Shown here: positions 44,638 through 55,792 of the stretch, piece after piece
Layout of the letters: each line of letters begins with the position of its first letter
Position numbering within the stretch: the first letter of the stretch is position 1
Assembly: GCF_023231945.1 (NCBI RefSeq)
Contig: NZ_JAJLJH010000001.1
Coordinates: forward strand, 310,001-374,000
DNA: 64,000 nucleotides
DNA from: Scleromatobacter humisilvae
GTDB lineage: Bacteria; Pseudomonadota; Gammaproteobacteria; Burkholderiales; Burkholderiaceae_C
Direction: 5' to 3'
Notes under the pieces: generated by a model
Database searches by the model: none
Told to the model about the DNA's origin: nothing
Seen by the model: the letters and a program-made list of their open reading frames with translations, nothing else
Program-made: the position numbers and the translations under genes

Positions 44638-46971
44638 ATGACGACGACTCTTCGCGGCAGCATTGCCGCAGCAGCGCTGTGCGCGCTTCTCGCCGCTTGC
44701 GGCGGCAGCGACAGCCCGCCCGCGCCCACCGTGCTGCCGGCCAGCGTGGCGATCGCCAACGACGCCCGCGCCGAGGCCGGCACCACCGCCACGTTCAGGA
44801 CGGACCTCGCCACGACGACCGGCCTGACCTTCCGCTGGGACTTCGGCGACGGCAGCACGGGCACCGGCGCCACCGCGAGCCACGCCTACGCCAGGCCCGG
44901 CACGTACCAGGTGACGCTGGCCGTGGCCAACGACGCCGAGGACCTTCGCACGGCGACCTCCACCATCGAGGTCGGCGCCTATGCCAACGTGAGCGGCCTC
45001 GCCTGCTCGCAGGCGGATTCCGCGGGCTGGTGCTGGCAGCACGCGATCGTCACGGGCCATGAGATCAACGACCTCTTCTTCGTGGACGGCACCCATGCCT
45101 GGGCGGTCGGCAACGGCCCGTCGATCCTCAAGTCCAGCGACGGCGGCAACACCTGGTCGACGGTCGCGCTGGATGCCACGCTGCCGGCGGAGTCGCTGCA
45201 GACGGTGCGTTTCTACGACGCCGCGCACGGCATCGCCCTCGACAACCAGGGCGGCGCGCTCCTCACTGCAGACGGCGGCGGCACCTGGACGGCCACCAAC
45301 TTCGGCGGACTGATCTACAGCGGCGGAGCCAACCTCGTCGATTACAGCGCCAGGCGCATCGTCGTGCAGGCAAGCTACGGCGGCAACGGCGCCATGAGCG
45401 TCGACGGCGGCAACAGCTGGAGCAGCGTCGCCGCCTACGGCCCGATCCAGACGACCTCGACGGACTGCTGGAGCTTCGGCGGGAACCTGGCCGAACGTGG
45501 CGCGGGATGCGGCCCCACCATGCAGCCGTCGTCGCCGTCGTTCATGGGGAACGGCTACAGCTACTTCACGGCAGGGTCGTTCGCGTCGGACAGCCAGGCG
45601 CTCGTCGTCGGCTCGGGCTACTCGTACGGCACTGGCATCCTGGGTTCCTGGGCCTGGGCGACGTCCGACGGCGGCACGACGTGGACGCAGTTCACGCCCA
45701 ACGGCCTGCCCTCCTACGTGTACTACAGCCTGACGCTGCGCATGACGGATGCACAGACCGGCGTGCTGTACAACCCGTCCGATCTCATCGCCTACACCAC
45801 GACGGACGGCGGCCAGAACTGGACGGCCCTCACCTCCTCCAACTCACTGATGCAGGCCTATGGCGGCTACCGGGCCACCGGACTCGTCGGAAACGGCGTG
45901 CTGTGGCAGGCGGTGTCCAACCACCTGGCCATCAGCACGGATCGCGGCCGGAACTGGAAGGACGTGGTCGTGCATGCCGAGGACGCCGTCAGCCAGAGCG
46001 GTCAATCGACCAGCCTCGCCATCACCCAATACACCGACGCGAGCAATTTCGTCGTCGCCGCCAGCAAGCGCTTCTACGTCACCAGCGACGGCGGCCAGAC
46101 GTTTCGCGAGGTGCTCGGCCCGGACAGCCGCGATGTCGGCGCGCAGTACGCGGCGGGCGAATTCAGCGACATCCATCACGGCAAGTTCCTGACGTCCAAC
46201 GGCGCGCTGCTGTCGACGGCCGACGGCGGCCGCACCTGGACGCGCCTCGACTATCCCTCGACGACCAATACGCCCACTGCGCTCCACTTCACGTCCGCGA
46301 CCGAGGGCTGGCTGGTGCTCGGCGGCAAGCTCGCTCATTCCACTGACGGCGGCGCGACCTGGTCGACTCCGCTGACGGGCTCCGCCATGGCCAACCTGCA
46401 AGGCATGAGCTGGGGCGACGCCACGCACGGGTGGGCCTGGAACTCGGGCGTGCTTTTCTGCACGGCCAACGGCGGCGCGACCTGGACGCAGGCCACGATG
46501 CCCAACAACCTCATCGTGAGCAGCGCCGTGATGACGGGGCCGCTCACCGGTGTCGCCGCCTCGAACTACAGCGGCGCGGCGACGACGCAGGACGGCGGCG
46601 CCACGTGGCAGGCCGTCACCGTGCCCAACACCTACCTGGGGACGCTCGTGCACGCCAGCGGCCAGACGGTGTGGTCCGTATCGGGCTCCGTCATCGAACG
46701 CAGCAAGGATGGCGGCCGCACGTGGCAGTCCGCGGGCCCATCGGTCTACAGCACCTACGTCAGCAGCATGACGTTCGCGGACGCCATGCACGGCTGGCTC
46801 GTCACCAACACGGGCAGCGTCCTGCGCACCATCGACGGCGGCGACAGCTGGACGGCGCAGCCGGTCGGCTCCGACCTCGTGCTGGAGGCCGTCGTCGCGG
46901 CCGACGCACAGACGGCCTGGATCATCACGCGCGACGGCCAGATCCTGGCGACGGCGACGGCGGGGAACTGA
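44638..46971 (+). CDS. PKD-domain, YCF48/BNR-repeat lipoprotein
   Basis: A 777-residue protein. Lipoprotein signal SIAAAALCALLAACGGSD puts the lipid cysteine near residue 21. A PKD domain follows (TFRWDFGDGSTGTGATASHAYARPGTYQVTLAV). The remainder is a propeller of repeated sialidase/YCF48-like units: SSDGGNTWSTVAL, TADGGGTWTATNF, TSDGGTTWTQFTP, TTDGGQNWTAL, STDRGRNWKDV, TSDGGQTFREV, TADGGRTWTRL, STDGGATWST, SKDGGRTWQSAG and TIDGGDSWTAQP. YCF48-like proteins assist photosystem II in cyanobacteria, but here the repeats only indicate a large surface or periplasmic propeller of unknown ligand. GGAGGAA lies just before the ATG at 44638. Confidence 0.88.
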   Translation: MTTTLRGSIAAAALCALLAACGGSDSPPAPTVLPASVAIANDARAEAGTTATFRTDLATTTGLTFRWDFGDGSTGTGATASHAYARPGTYQVTLAVANDAEDLRTATSTIEVGAYANVSGLACSQADSAGWCWQHAIVTGHEINDLFFVDGTHAWAVGNGPSILKSSDGGNTWSTVALDATLPAESLQTVRFYDAAHGIALDNQGGALLTADGGGTWTATNFGGLIYSGGANLVDYSARRIVVQASYGGNGAMSVDGGNSWSSVAAYGPIQTTSTDCWSFGGNLAERGAGCGPTMQPSSPSFMGNGYSYFTAGSFASDSQALVVGSGYSYGTGILGSWAWATSDGGTTWTQFTPNGLPSYVYYSLTLRMTDAQTGVLYNPSDLIAYTTTDGGQNWTALTSSNSLMQAYGGYRATGLVGNGVLWQAVSNHLAISTDRGRNWKDVVVHAEDAVSQSGQSTSLAITQYTDASNFVVAASKRFYVTSDGGQTFREVLGPDSRDVGAQYAAGEFSDIHHGKFLTSNGALLSTADGGRTWTRLDYPSTTNTPTALHFTSATEGWLVLGGKLAHSTDGGATWSTPLTGSAMANLQGMSWGDATHGWAWNSGVLFCTANGGATWTQATMPNNLIVSSAVMTGPLTGVAASNYSGAATTQDGGATWQAVTVPNTYLGTLVHASGQTVWSVSGSVIERSKDGGRTWQSAGPSVYSTYVSSMTFADAMHGWLVTNTGSVLRTIDGGDSWTAQPVGSDLVLEAVVAADAQTAWIITRDGQILATATAGN

Positions 46972-47014
46972 CGCCGGCGGGCGGCTCGCGGGCCCGGCAC
47001 GGGATAATCGCCTG

Positions 47015-47962
47015 ATGCATCTCGTGATCCCCTACGCATCGGCGCTGTCCGATGCCGCCGTGCAGGCCCTCGGCACGCTGAGCCTGCCCAACCTCGAGCG
47101 CCTGCTCGGGCGCTGGGCGCCCGTCGAGGACGCGAGCACGACGGATCTGCCGGATGCCGACGAATACGCGCTGTCGCTGCCGCACGAGCGCCTGCTCGCG
47201 CGCCTGCGCGGCTGGCCGGTGCGCGACGGGCTGCTGCCGTTCGCCGCCGAGGCCGCGCGCCGCGACGGCTTCGCGCCCGAGCCGGGCAGCGGCTGGGGCG
47301 TGCTCACGCCGGCGCACTGGCACGTCGGCCACGACCAGGTCAACCTCGTCGACCCCGCAATGCTGGAACTCGACGAGCCCGAGGCGCGCACGCTGCACGA
47401 CACGCTCGCCCCGCTGTTCACCGACCTCGGCTGGACCTGGCACTGGGCCACGCCCACGCGCTGGTACGTGAGCCACCCGTCGCTGGCCGAGCTGCCCACG
47501 GCGTCCATCGACCGCGTGATCGGCCGCAACGTCGATCTCTGGCTCAACGACCATCCCGGCGTGATGCTGGTGCGTCGCCTGCAGAGCGAGGTGCAGATGC
47601 TGCTGTACGTGCATCCGCTCAACGACGAGCGCGAGGCGCGCGGCGCGATGAGCGTCAACTCGTTCTGGCTCGCCGGCACCGGCCCGACACAGCCGTCCGA
47701 CAAGACGCTGCCCGCCGACGTCGTCGTCGACGACCGCCTGCGCGCGCCGTTGCTGGGCGACGACTGGAGCGCCTGGGCCGAGGCCTGGCATGCGCTCGAC
47801 GCCGGGCCGCTGCGCGCGCTGGTCGACGCCTCCGGCGACGCACGCCTGTCGCTGTGCGGCGAGCGACTCGCGCGCACGTGGCAGCCGGCGCAGCGCTCGT
47901 GGTGGAAGAATCTGCTGGGCGCGCGCGGCCCTTCGATGCACGCCGTGCTGGAGGCGCTGTGA
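47015..47962 (+). CDS. COG4255-like protein upstream of recJ
   Basis: A 315-residue protein of a family that occurs beside recJ in Burkholderiales and is sometimes annotated as phosphoglycerate mutase or regulator; I see no catalytic signature supporting an enzyme. Recognisable stretches are GWGVLTPAHWHVGHDQVNLVDPAMLELDEPEA, WTWHWATPTRWYVSHPSLAELPTASIDRVIGRNVDLW and VQMLLYVHPLNDEREARGAMSVNSFWLAGTG. Cytoplasmic by lack of a signal peptide. Its TGA overlaps the GTG start of recJ by four bases, so the two are co-translated. Confidence 0.82.
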   Translation: MHLVIPYASALSDAAVQALGTLSLPNLERLLGRWAPVEDASTTDLPDADEYALSLPHERLLARLRGWPVRDGLLPFAAEAARRDGFAPEPGSGWGVLTPAHWHVGHDQVNLVDPAMLELDEPEARTLHDTLAPLFTDLGWTWHWATPTRWYVSHPSLAELPTASIDRVIGRNVDLWLNDHPGVMLVRRLQSEVQMLLYVHPLNDEREARGAMSVNSFWLAGTGPTQPSDKTLPADVVVDDRLRAPLLGDDWSAWAEAWHALDAGPLRALVDASGDARLSLCGERLARTWQPAQRSWWKNLLGARGPSMHAVLEAL

Positions 47963-49728
47963 GCAGCTCGCCGCGCATCCACACGCGGGAAGTGCCGCCG
48001 CGCACCGCCTTCGCGCTTGAGCAGGCAGGCGTGCATCCCCTGCTCGCGCGCCTGTTCGCCGCGCGCGGCGTGCGCAGCGCCGCCGAGCTCGACGACGCGA
48101 TGGCGCAGCTGCTGCCGCCGTCCACGCTGCGCGGCAGCGCCGAGGCCGCGCGCCTGCTGGCCGACGCGATCGCGGGCAACAAGCGCATCGTCGTCGTCGC
48201 CGACTACGACTGCGACGGCGCCACCGCCTGCGCCGTCGCGCTGCGCGGCCTGCAGATGCTGGGCGCCAACAGCGCGCGGCTGTCGTACGTCGTGCCCGAT
48301 CGGCAACTGCACGGCTACGGCCTGACGCCCACCATCGTCGACCTCGCCTGCGGCGACGACGGCCCCGACGACACGCGCCCGTTCGATGCGTCGCGCGTGC
48401 CCCGGCCCGACCTGCTGGTGACGGTGGACAACGGCATCGCGAGCCTCGCGGGCGTCGCGCACGCCCGTTCGCGCGGGATCGACGTCCTCGTCACCGACCA
48501 CCACCTGCCGGCGCTCGTCGACGGCCAGGTCGTGCTCCCTGATGCCAACGTCATCGTCAACCCGAACCAGCCGGACTGCACGTTCGAGAGCAAGGCGCTC
48601 GCGGGCGTCGGCGTCATGTTCTACACGCTGCTCGCCACGCGCGCGGAGCTGCGCGCGCGCGGCCGCTTCGATGCCGCGTCGCAGCCGCGGCTCGACGCGC
48701 TGCTCGACCTCGTCGCGCTGGGCACGGTGGCCGACGTCGTCAGGCTCGATCCGAACAACCGCCGGCTCGTCGCGCAGGGCTTGAAGCGCATCCGCGCCGG
48801 CCGCATGCAGCCGGGCATCGCGGCGCTGTTCCACGTGGCCGCGCGCAAGCACGAGCGCGCGAGCGCGTTCGACTTCGGCTTCGCGCTCGGGCCGCGCCTG
48901 AACGCCGCGGGCCGGCTCGCCGACATGACGCTGGGCATCGAATGCCTGCTCACCGACGACCCGACGCGCGCCGCCGAACTCGCGGCCGAACTCGATCGCA
49001 TCAACCGCGAGCGGCGCGACGTCGAGGCCGGCATGCGCGAACAGGCCGAGGTGCTGATGGAGCAGATCATGCCCAGCGGCGCGCCGCCCGCGGCGCTGGC
49101 GCTGTTCCACGAGGGCTTCCACGAAGGCGTGGTCGGCATCGTCGCCGGCCGCATGAAGGATCGCCTGCATCGGCCGACCTTCGTGTTCGCGGTCGGCGCC
49201 GACGGCACCCTCAAGGGCTCGGGCCGCTCGATCGCCGGCTTCCACCTGCGCGACGCGCTGGACCTCGTCACCAAGCGCCATCCCGGCGTGCTGCGCAAGT
49301 TCGGCGGCCACTCGATGGCCGCGGGCTGCACGATCGCGCGCGAGGACTTCGAGACCTTCGACAAGGCCTTCACGGCCGTCGCGCAGGAGTGGCTGACCCC
49401 GGCCGCGCTGTCGCGCGTGCTCGCAACAGACGGCCCGCTCGCGCTCGAATGGTTCAACACCGCCACCGTCGCCGCGCTCGACGCCCAGGTGTGGGGCCAG
49501 GGCTTCGAGGCGCCGACGTTCTGCGACGAGGTCGACGTGGTGCAGCAGCGCCTGGTCGGCGAGAAGCACCTGAAGCTGCGCGTGCGCCACGGCGGCCAGC
49601 TGCGCGACGCGATCTGGTTCGGCCACAGCGAGCCGGTGCCCGAGCGCGTGCGGCTGGCCTATCGATTGAGCATCGACGAGTTCCAGGGGCAGCAGCGGCT
49701 GCAGATGGTGGTGGAGGCCGCTGACTGA
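47959..49728 (+). CDS. recJ: Single-stranded-DNA-specific exonuclease RecJ
   Basis: A 589-residue 5'-3' single-strand exonuclease for recombination and mismatch repair. DHH-family motifs are ADYDCDGATA near residue 77, DLLVTVDNGIASLAG, VTDHHLPA near residue 180 and the DHHA1 region GRSIAGFHLRDAL with FGGHSMAAGCTI. A C-terminal OB-like segment follows (GLRVRHGGQLRDAIWFGH-type). The GTG start at 47959 overlaps the upstream stop (GTGA) and has GGAGG five to nine bases before it. No sign of truncation. Confidence 0.95.
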   Translation: MSSSPRIHTREVPPRTAFALEQAGVHPLLARLFAARGVRSAAELDDAMAQLLPPSTLRGSAEAARLLADAIAGNKRIVVVADYDCDGATACAVALRGLQMLGANSARLSYVVPDRQLHGYGLTPTIVDLACGDDGPDDTRPFDASRVPRPDLLVTVDNGIASLAGVAHARSRGIDVLVTDHHLPALVDGQVVLPDANVIVNPNQPDCTFESKALAGVGVMFYTLLATRAELRARGRFDAASQPRLDALLDLVALGTVADVVRLDPNNRRLVAQGLKRIRAGRMQPGIAALFHVAARKHERASAFDFGFALGPRLNAAGRLADMTLGIECLLTDDPTRAAELAAELDRINRERRDVEAGMREQAEVLMEQIMPSGAPPAALALFHEGFHEGVVGIVAGRMKDRLHRPTFVFAVGADGTLKGSGRSIAGFHLRDALDLVTKRHPGVLRKFGGHSMAAGCTIAREDFETFDKAFTAVAQEWLTPAALSRVLATDGPLALEWFNTATVAALDAQVWGQGFEAPTFCDEVDVVQQRLVGEKHLKLRVRHGGQLRDAIWFGHSEPVPERVRLAYRLSIDEFQGQQRLQMVVEAAD

Positions 49729-49850
49729 AGGCGCCTCGGGCGGTGAGGCAGAATCGCCCGCGGCCCCTGGATCGACACGCCGGCGCATGACGCCAGGCGG
49801 CACCGCGAGGCCGGCAACCAAGGGTGCTCGCGCACCGGGAGGAAGATCGG

Positions 49851-51872
49851 ATGTCGACGATCCTGCGAAGCGTCGCCCTGCTCGCGCTCGGCGCCGCGGC
49901 CGCATCCGCCAACGCGTCCGAAGGCGCCGATGGCCGCGCACGCGAACTGCACGCCCAGAAGCTGACGGTCAGCGACCCCCTGCTCGAGCCGTTCCTGAAG
50001 CCGCCCACCTTCACGCAGATGGCGCTGTCGCCCGACGGCAAGCACGCGGCCGGCGTCGCGATCAATCCGCTGGGCTCCAATTCGGCGGTGATCATGATCG
50101 ACACCGAGACCGCCGAGGCGCGTGCGATCGTGCAGCCGCGCGTCTGGAAGGTGACGGGCTACCAGCCCTACGTGCGCGACCCGCGCGCCGTGCGCTGGCT
50201 CAACAACCAGCAGATCGCGGTCAACTTCACCGTGCCCGACGCGGCGATCTTCGGCATCGACGGCAAGCCCGGCACCGACCTGATGCAGGGCTACCTGCAC
50301 CCGCTGCGCGACGCGCCCGGCAAGCCGACGGACTGGCACCTCGTCGTGCGCGAGGCCCGGGGCCACCGGTTGGCGGCCCTCAACGTGCGCACCAACGAGA
50401 ACGTCTCCTACGACCTCGACCTGCCGGACAACCTGATGGACTGGGCCACCGACGCCACCGGCCAGATCCGCGCCGCGCGCACGATCGATACCGCGTTCTG
50501 GTCCGACACCTCCACCGTGACGACCTGGTACCGCATCGACGCGAAGGCCAGGTGGCAGAAGGTGGACGAGCGCTCGGTGCTGGCCGAGACCTTCCGTCCG
50601 GTGTTCGTGCCCGACCGCCCGAACCGCCTCGTCGTGCAGGCCCGCAACGGCGGCGACCGCCTCGCGATCTGGGACTACGACGTCCCGGGCCACACCTTCG
50701 GCGAGCTGCTGGCCGGACACGAGAGCGAGGACATCGTGTCGCTGCGCTTCGACAATCCCGAGGCCACGGAGCTGCAGAGCGCCGTGACCGACGGCCTCAA
50801 GCGCCACACCTACTGGTTCGACGCGCACTACGCGAAGATCCAGGCCGCGCTGGACGCCAGCCTGCCCGACAACGTCAACGTGCTGCAGGGCGGCAGCCGC
50901 AACCACCAGCTCGTCTTCTCGTATTCGGACGTCGATCCGGGCCGCTGGTTCGCGCTCGACGCCACGACGATGAAGATGTCGCTGGTCGCGACGCGCGAGC
51001 CGTCCATCGACCCGGCCCGCATGCAGCCCATGCAGGCGCTGCGCTACCCGTCGTTCGACGGCACCTCCGTGCCGGCCTACCTCACGCTGCCCGGCAAGCC
51101 CGCCGGCCCCGCGCCGCTGATCGTGCTGATCCACGGCGGGCCTCAGGCGCGCGACTACTGGGGCTTCGACCCCGAGGTGCAGATCTTCGCGGCCCACGGC
51201 TACGCGGTCTTCCAGCCGCAGTTCCGCGGCTCGACGGGATTCGGCAGGCACTTCGAGGAATCCGGCTACGGCCAGTGGGGCCTGGCGATGCAGGACGACA
51301 TCACCGCGGGCGTGCACTGGCTGATCGCCCAGAAGATCGCCGACCCGCAGCGCATCTGCATCGTGGGCGCGAGCTACGGCGGCTATGCCGCGCTGTGGGG
51401 ACTCGCGAAGACGCCGGATCTCTACAAGTGCGGCGTCAGCGTGGCCGGGCCGTCCGACCTGGCCCGCATCCTGGGCGACCGCTCGGACATGAGCCGCAAC
51501 GCCATCGTGCGCGAGATCGTGCGACACCAGCTGGGCGATTCATCGAAGATGGCGGCCGAGATGGAGGCCGTCTCGCCGGTCAAGCACGCCGACCGCATCA
51601 AGGCGCCGCTGCTGCTGGTCTACGGCAAGCTGGACCAGCGCGTGCCGATCTCGCACGGCAGGCGCATGCTCGACGCCATGCAGGACCTGCACAAGGACGT
51701 GCAGTGGATCGAGTTCTCCGACGAGGGCCACGGCGTGCGCCTGGCCGCCAACAGGGTCGTCTACTACGACGCCGTCTTCGCGCTGCTCGCGCGCACGATC
51801 GGCAAGGGCGAGCCGCCCTTCCCGCCGCCGGTGGCGCAGACGGCGACGCCGCCGGCCTCCGCCCCGCAGTGA
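49851..51872 (+). CDS. Secreted S9 family prolyl oligopeptidase-type peptidase
   Basis: About 673 residues with a signal peptide (RSVALLALGAAAASANA). A seven-bladed propeller-like N-terminal half (MALSPDGKHAAGVAI; VRWLNNQQIAVNF) precedes the alpha/beta hydrolase domain: LIVLIHGGPQARDYWGF, the nucleophile in GASYGGYAALWGL near residue 508, Asp in YGKLDQRVPISHG near 593 and His in DEGHGVR near 626. The class is S9C acylaminoacyl/dipeptidyl peptidase-like. The ATG at 49851 has GGAGGAAG upstream; the earlier ATG at 49824 is less likely. Periplasmic. Confidence 0.92.
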   Translation: MSTILRSVALLALGAAAASANASEGADGRARELHAQKLTVSDPLLEPFLKPPTFTQMALSPDGKHAAGVAINPLGSNSAVIMIDTETAEARAIVQPRVWKVTGYQPYVRDPRAVRWLNNQQIAVNFTVPDAAIFGIDGKPGTDLMQGYLHPLRDAPGKPTDWHLVVREARGHRLAALNVRTNENVSYDLDLPDNLMDWATDATGQIRAARTIDTAFWSDTSTVTTWYRIDAKARWQKVDERSVLAETFRPVFVPDRPNRLVVQARNGGDRLAIWDYDVPGHTFGELLAGHESEDIVSLRFDNPEATELQSAVTDGLKRHTYWFDAHYAKIQAALDASLPDNVNVLQGGSRNHQLVFSYSDVDPGRWFALDATTMKMSLVATREPSIDPARMQPMQALRYPSFDGTSVPAYLTLPGKPAGPAPLIVLIHGGPQARDYWGFDPEVQIFAAHGYAVFQPQFRGSTGFGRHFEESGYGQWGLAMQDDITAGVHWLIAQKIADPQRICIVGASYGGYAALWGLAKTPDLYKCGVSVAGPSDLARILGDRSDMSRNAIVREIVRHQLGDSSKMAAEMEAVSPVKHADRIKAPLLLVYGKLDQRVPISHGRRMLDAMQDLHKDVQWIEFSDEGHGVRLAANRVVYYDAVFALLARTIGKGEPPFPPPVAQTATPPASAPQ

Positions 51873-51906
51873 GGCAGGAGGCGCGCGCGGCGCCGGGACG
51901 CGAGCG

Positions 51907-52230
51907 TCAGTTGTTCAGCAGCAGGTCCGCGATCACGCCGGTCGCGACCGCGGCCAGCACGTAGTCGCCGTTGACGTTGACCCAGTGGTAGCCCGCCGGC
52001 GGCTGGCGCAGGTTGTGGGACTTCCAGTCGCTCACTTCGTAGCGCTTGTCGCGGTACTCGGCGGGAACGCGGTCGCCCTTGTGCCAGCTGTGGTCGGGGC
52101 CGGCACCGCGCTCGTCATGACGTTGCTCGGTGCGACGGTCGTCGTGCTTCTCTTCCTGTGCCATCGAGATGGCCGGAGCGGCGACGGCCGCGATCAGGAG
52201 AGCGCCCGCCAGGGTCTTGAGGGTGATCAT
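51907..52230 (-). CDS. RcnB-family periplasmic protein
   Basis: A 107-residue protein with signal peptide (LKTLAGALLIAAVAAPAISMAQ), a His/Arg/Asp-rich linker (EEKHDDRRTEQRHDERGAGPDHSWHKGDRV) and a C-terminal domain with YEVSDWKSHNLRQPPAGYHWVNVNGDYVLAAVATGVI. The last part is typical of RcnB, a periplasmic protein linked to nickel/cobalt homeostasis in E. coli; metal binding is suggested by the histidines but is not shown. No RcnA exporter or RcnR repressor gene is adjacent. AAGGA precedes the ATG at 52230. Confidence 0.85.
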   Translation of the reverse strand: MITLKTLAGALLIAAVAAPAISMAQEEKHDDRRTEQRHDERGAGPDHSWHKGDRVPAEYRDKRYEVSDWKSHNLRQPPAGYHWVNVNGDYVLAAVATGVIADLLLNN

Positions 52231-52495
52231 GAGAGTTCCTTGGTGAGGGATGGAGTGAAGACATTCTTGGGCCATCCCGTCGACGCGGGCGTAGGCGGCT
52301 CGACGCATCGCCGGTAGGCCGGGCGACGGACACCCTGTCGGCGCGTGGCTTCTTTGCCGGACTTGACGATGCATCGATGCCGACACAATCGACGGCGGCA
52401 TCCCCTGTCGCTGCGGACGGCGTAAGGAATCGCCTGCGTCAAGCGACGAACCGCTATCCTCCACCGCACGGACGCCCACGCTCGTCCGACCCGCC

Positions 52496-54725
<2,230 letters not shown>

Positions 54726-54727
54726 TC

Positions 54728-55789
54728 ATGGAAATGCAGAACAAGAACCAGTTGGCAGCGGCCCCCACCGGCCCGACCGCGCCGATGACGATGATCCAGG
54801 CGCTACGTTCGGCGATGGACGTGATGCTGGAGCGCGACCCCAACGTGGTCATCTTCGGCCAGGACGTGGGCTACTTCGGCGGCGTGTTCCGCTGCACCGA
54901 GGGCCTGCAGAAGAAGTACGGCAAGCAGCGCGTGTTCGACGCGCCGATCTCCGAAGGCGGCATCGTCGGCGCGGCGGTCGGCATGGGCGCGTATGGCCTG
55001 CGCCCGGTCGTCGAGATCCAGTTCGCCGACTACTTCTATCCGGCGTCCGACCAGATCGTCTCCGAGGCGGCGCGCCTGCGCTACCGCTCGGCCGGCGACT
55101 TCACCACGCCGATGACGATCCGCATGCCTTGCGGCGGCGGCATCTACGGCGGCCAGACGCACAGCCAGTCGCCCGAGGCGATGTTCACGCACGTCTGCGG
55201 GCTGCGCACGGTGATGCCGTCCAATCCGTACGACGCCAAGGGCCTGCTCATCTCGTGCATCGAGAACGACGACCCCGTCATCTTCCTCGAGCCCAAGCGC
55301 CTGTACAACGGCCCGTTCGACGGCCACCACGACAAGCCCGTGGTGCCGTGGTCCAAGCACAAGCTCGGCGAGGTGCCCGAGGGCTACTACACGGTGCCGC
55401 TGGACTCCGCGTCGATCTACCGCGAGGGCTCGCAGCTGACGGTGATCACCTACGGCACGATGGTCTACGTCAGCGAGGCCGCGGCCGCGCTGACCGGCGT
55501 CGATGCCGAGATCATCGACCTGCGCAGCATCTGGCCGCTCGATCTCGACACCATCGTCAAGTCGGTCAAGAAGACCGGCCGCTGCGTCGTCGTGCACGAA
55601 GCGACCAAGACCAGCGGCTTCGGCGCGGAGCTGACCGCGCTCGTCCAGGAGCACTGCTTCTACAACCTGGAAGCCCCCATCGAACGCGTCGCCGGCTGGG
55701 ATACCCCCTACCCGCATGCGCAGGAGTGGGCGTATTTCCCGGGGCCCGACCGCGTCGGTGCCGCGTTCAAGCGTGCGATGGAGAAATAA
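54728..55789 (+). CDS. bkdA2: Branched-chain 2-oxoacid dehydrogenase E1 beta subunit
   Basis: A 353-residue transketolase-like beta subunit starting two bases after the bkdA1 stop. Signature stretches are ALRSAMDVMLERDPNVVIFGQDVGYFGGVFR, ISEGGIVGAAVGMGAYGLRPVVEIQFADY, GGGIYGGQTHSQSPEA and VVHEATKTSGFGAEL. With E1 alpha it forms the alpha2beta2 decarboxylase. Translation is probably coupled; an alternative ATG lies two codons inside. No anomaly. Confidence 0.97.
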   Translation: MEMQNKNQLAAAPTGPTAPMTMIQALRSAMDVMLERDPNVVIFGQDVGYFGGVFRCTEGLQKKYGKQRVFDAPISEGGIVGAAVGMGAYGLRPVVEIQFADYFYPASDQIVSEAARLRYRSAGDFTTPMTIRMPCGGGIYGGQTHSQSPEAMFTHVCGLRTVMPSNPYDAKGLLISCIENDDPVIFLEPKRLYNGPFDGHHDKPVVPWSKHKLGEVPEGYYTVPLDSASIYREGSQLTVITYGTMVYVSEAAAALTGVDAEIIDLRSIWPLDLDTIVKSVKKTGRCVVVHEATKTSGFGAELTALVQEHCFYNLEAPIERVAGWDTPYPHAQEWAYFPGPDRVGAAFKRAMEK

Positions 55790-55792
55790 TCA

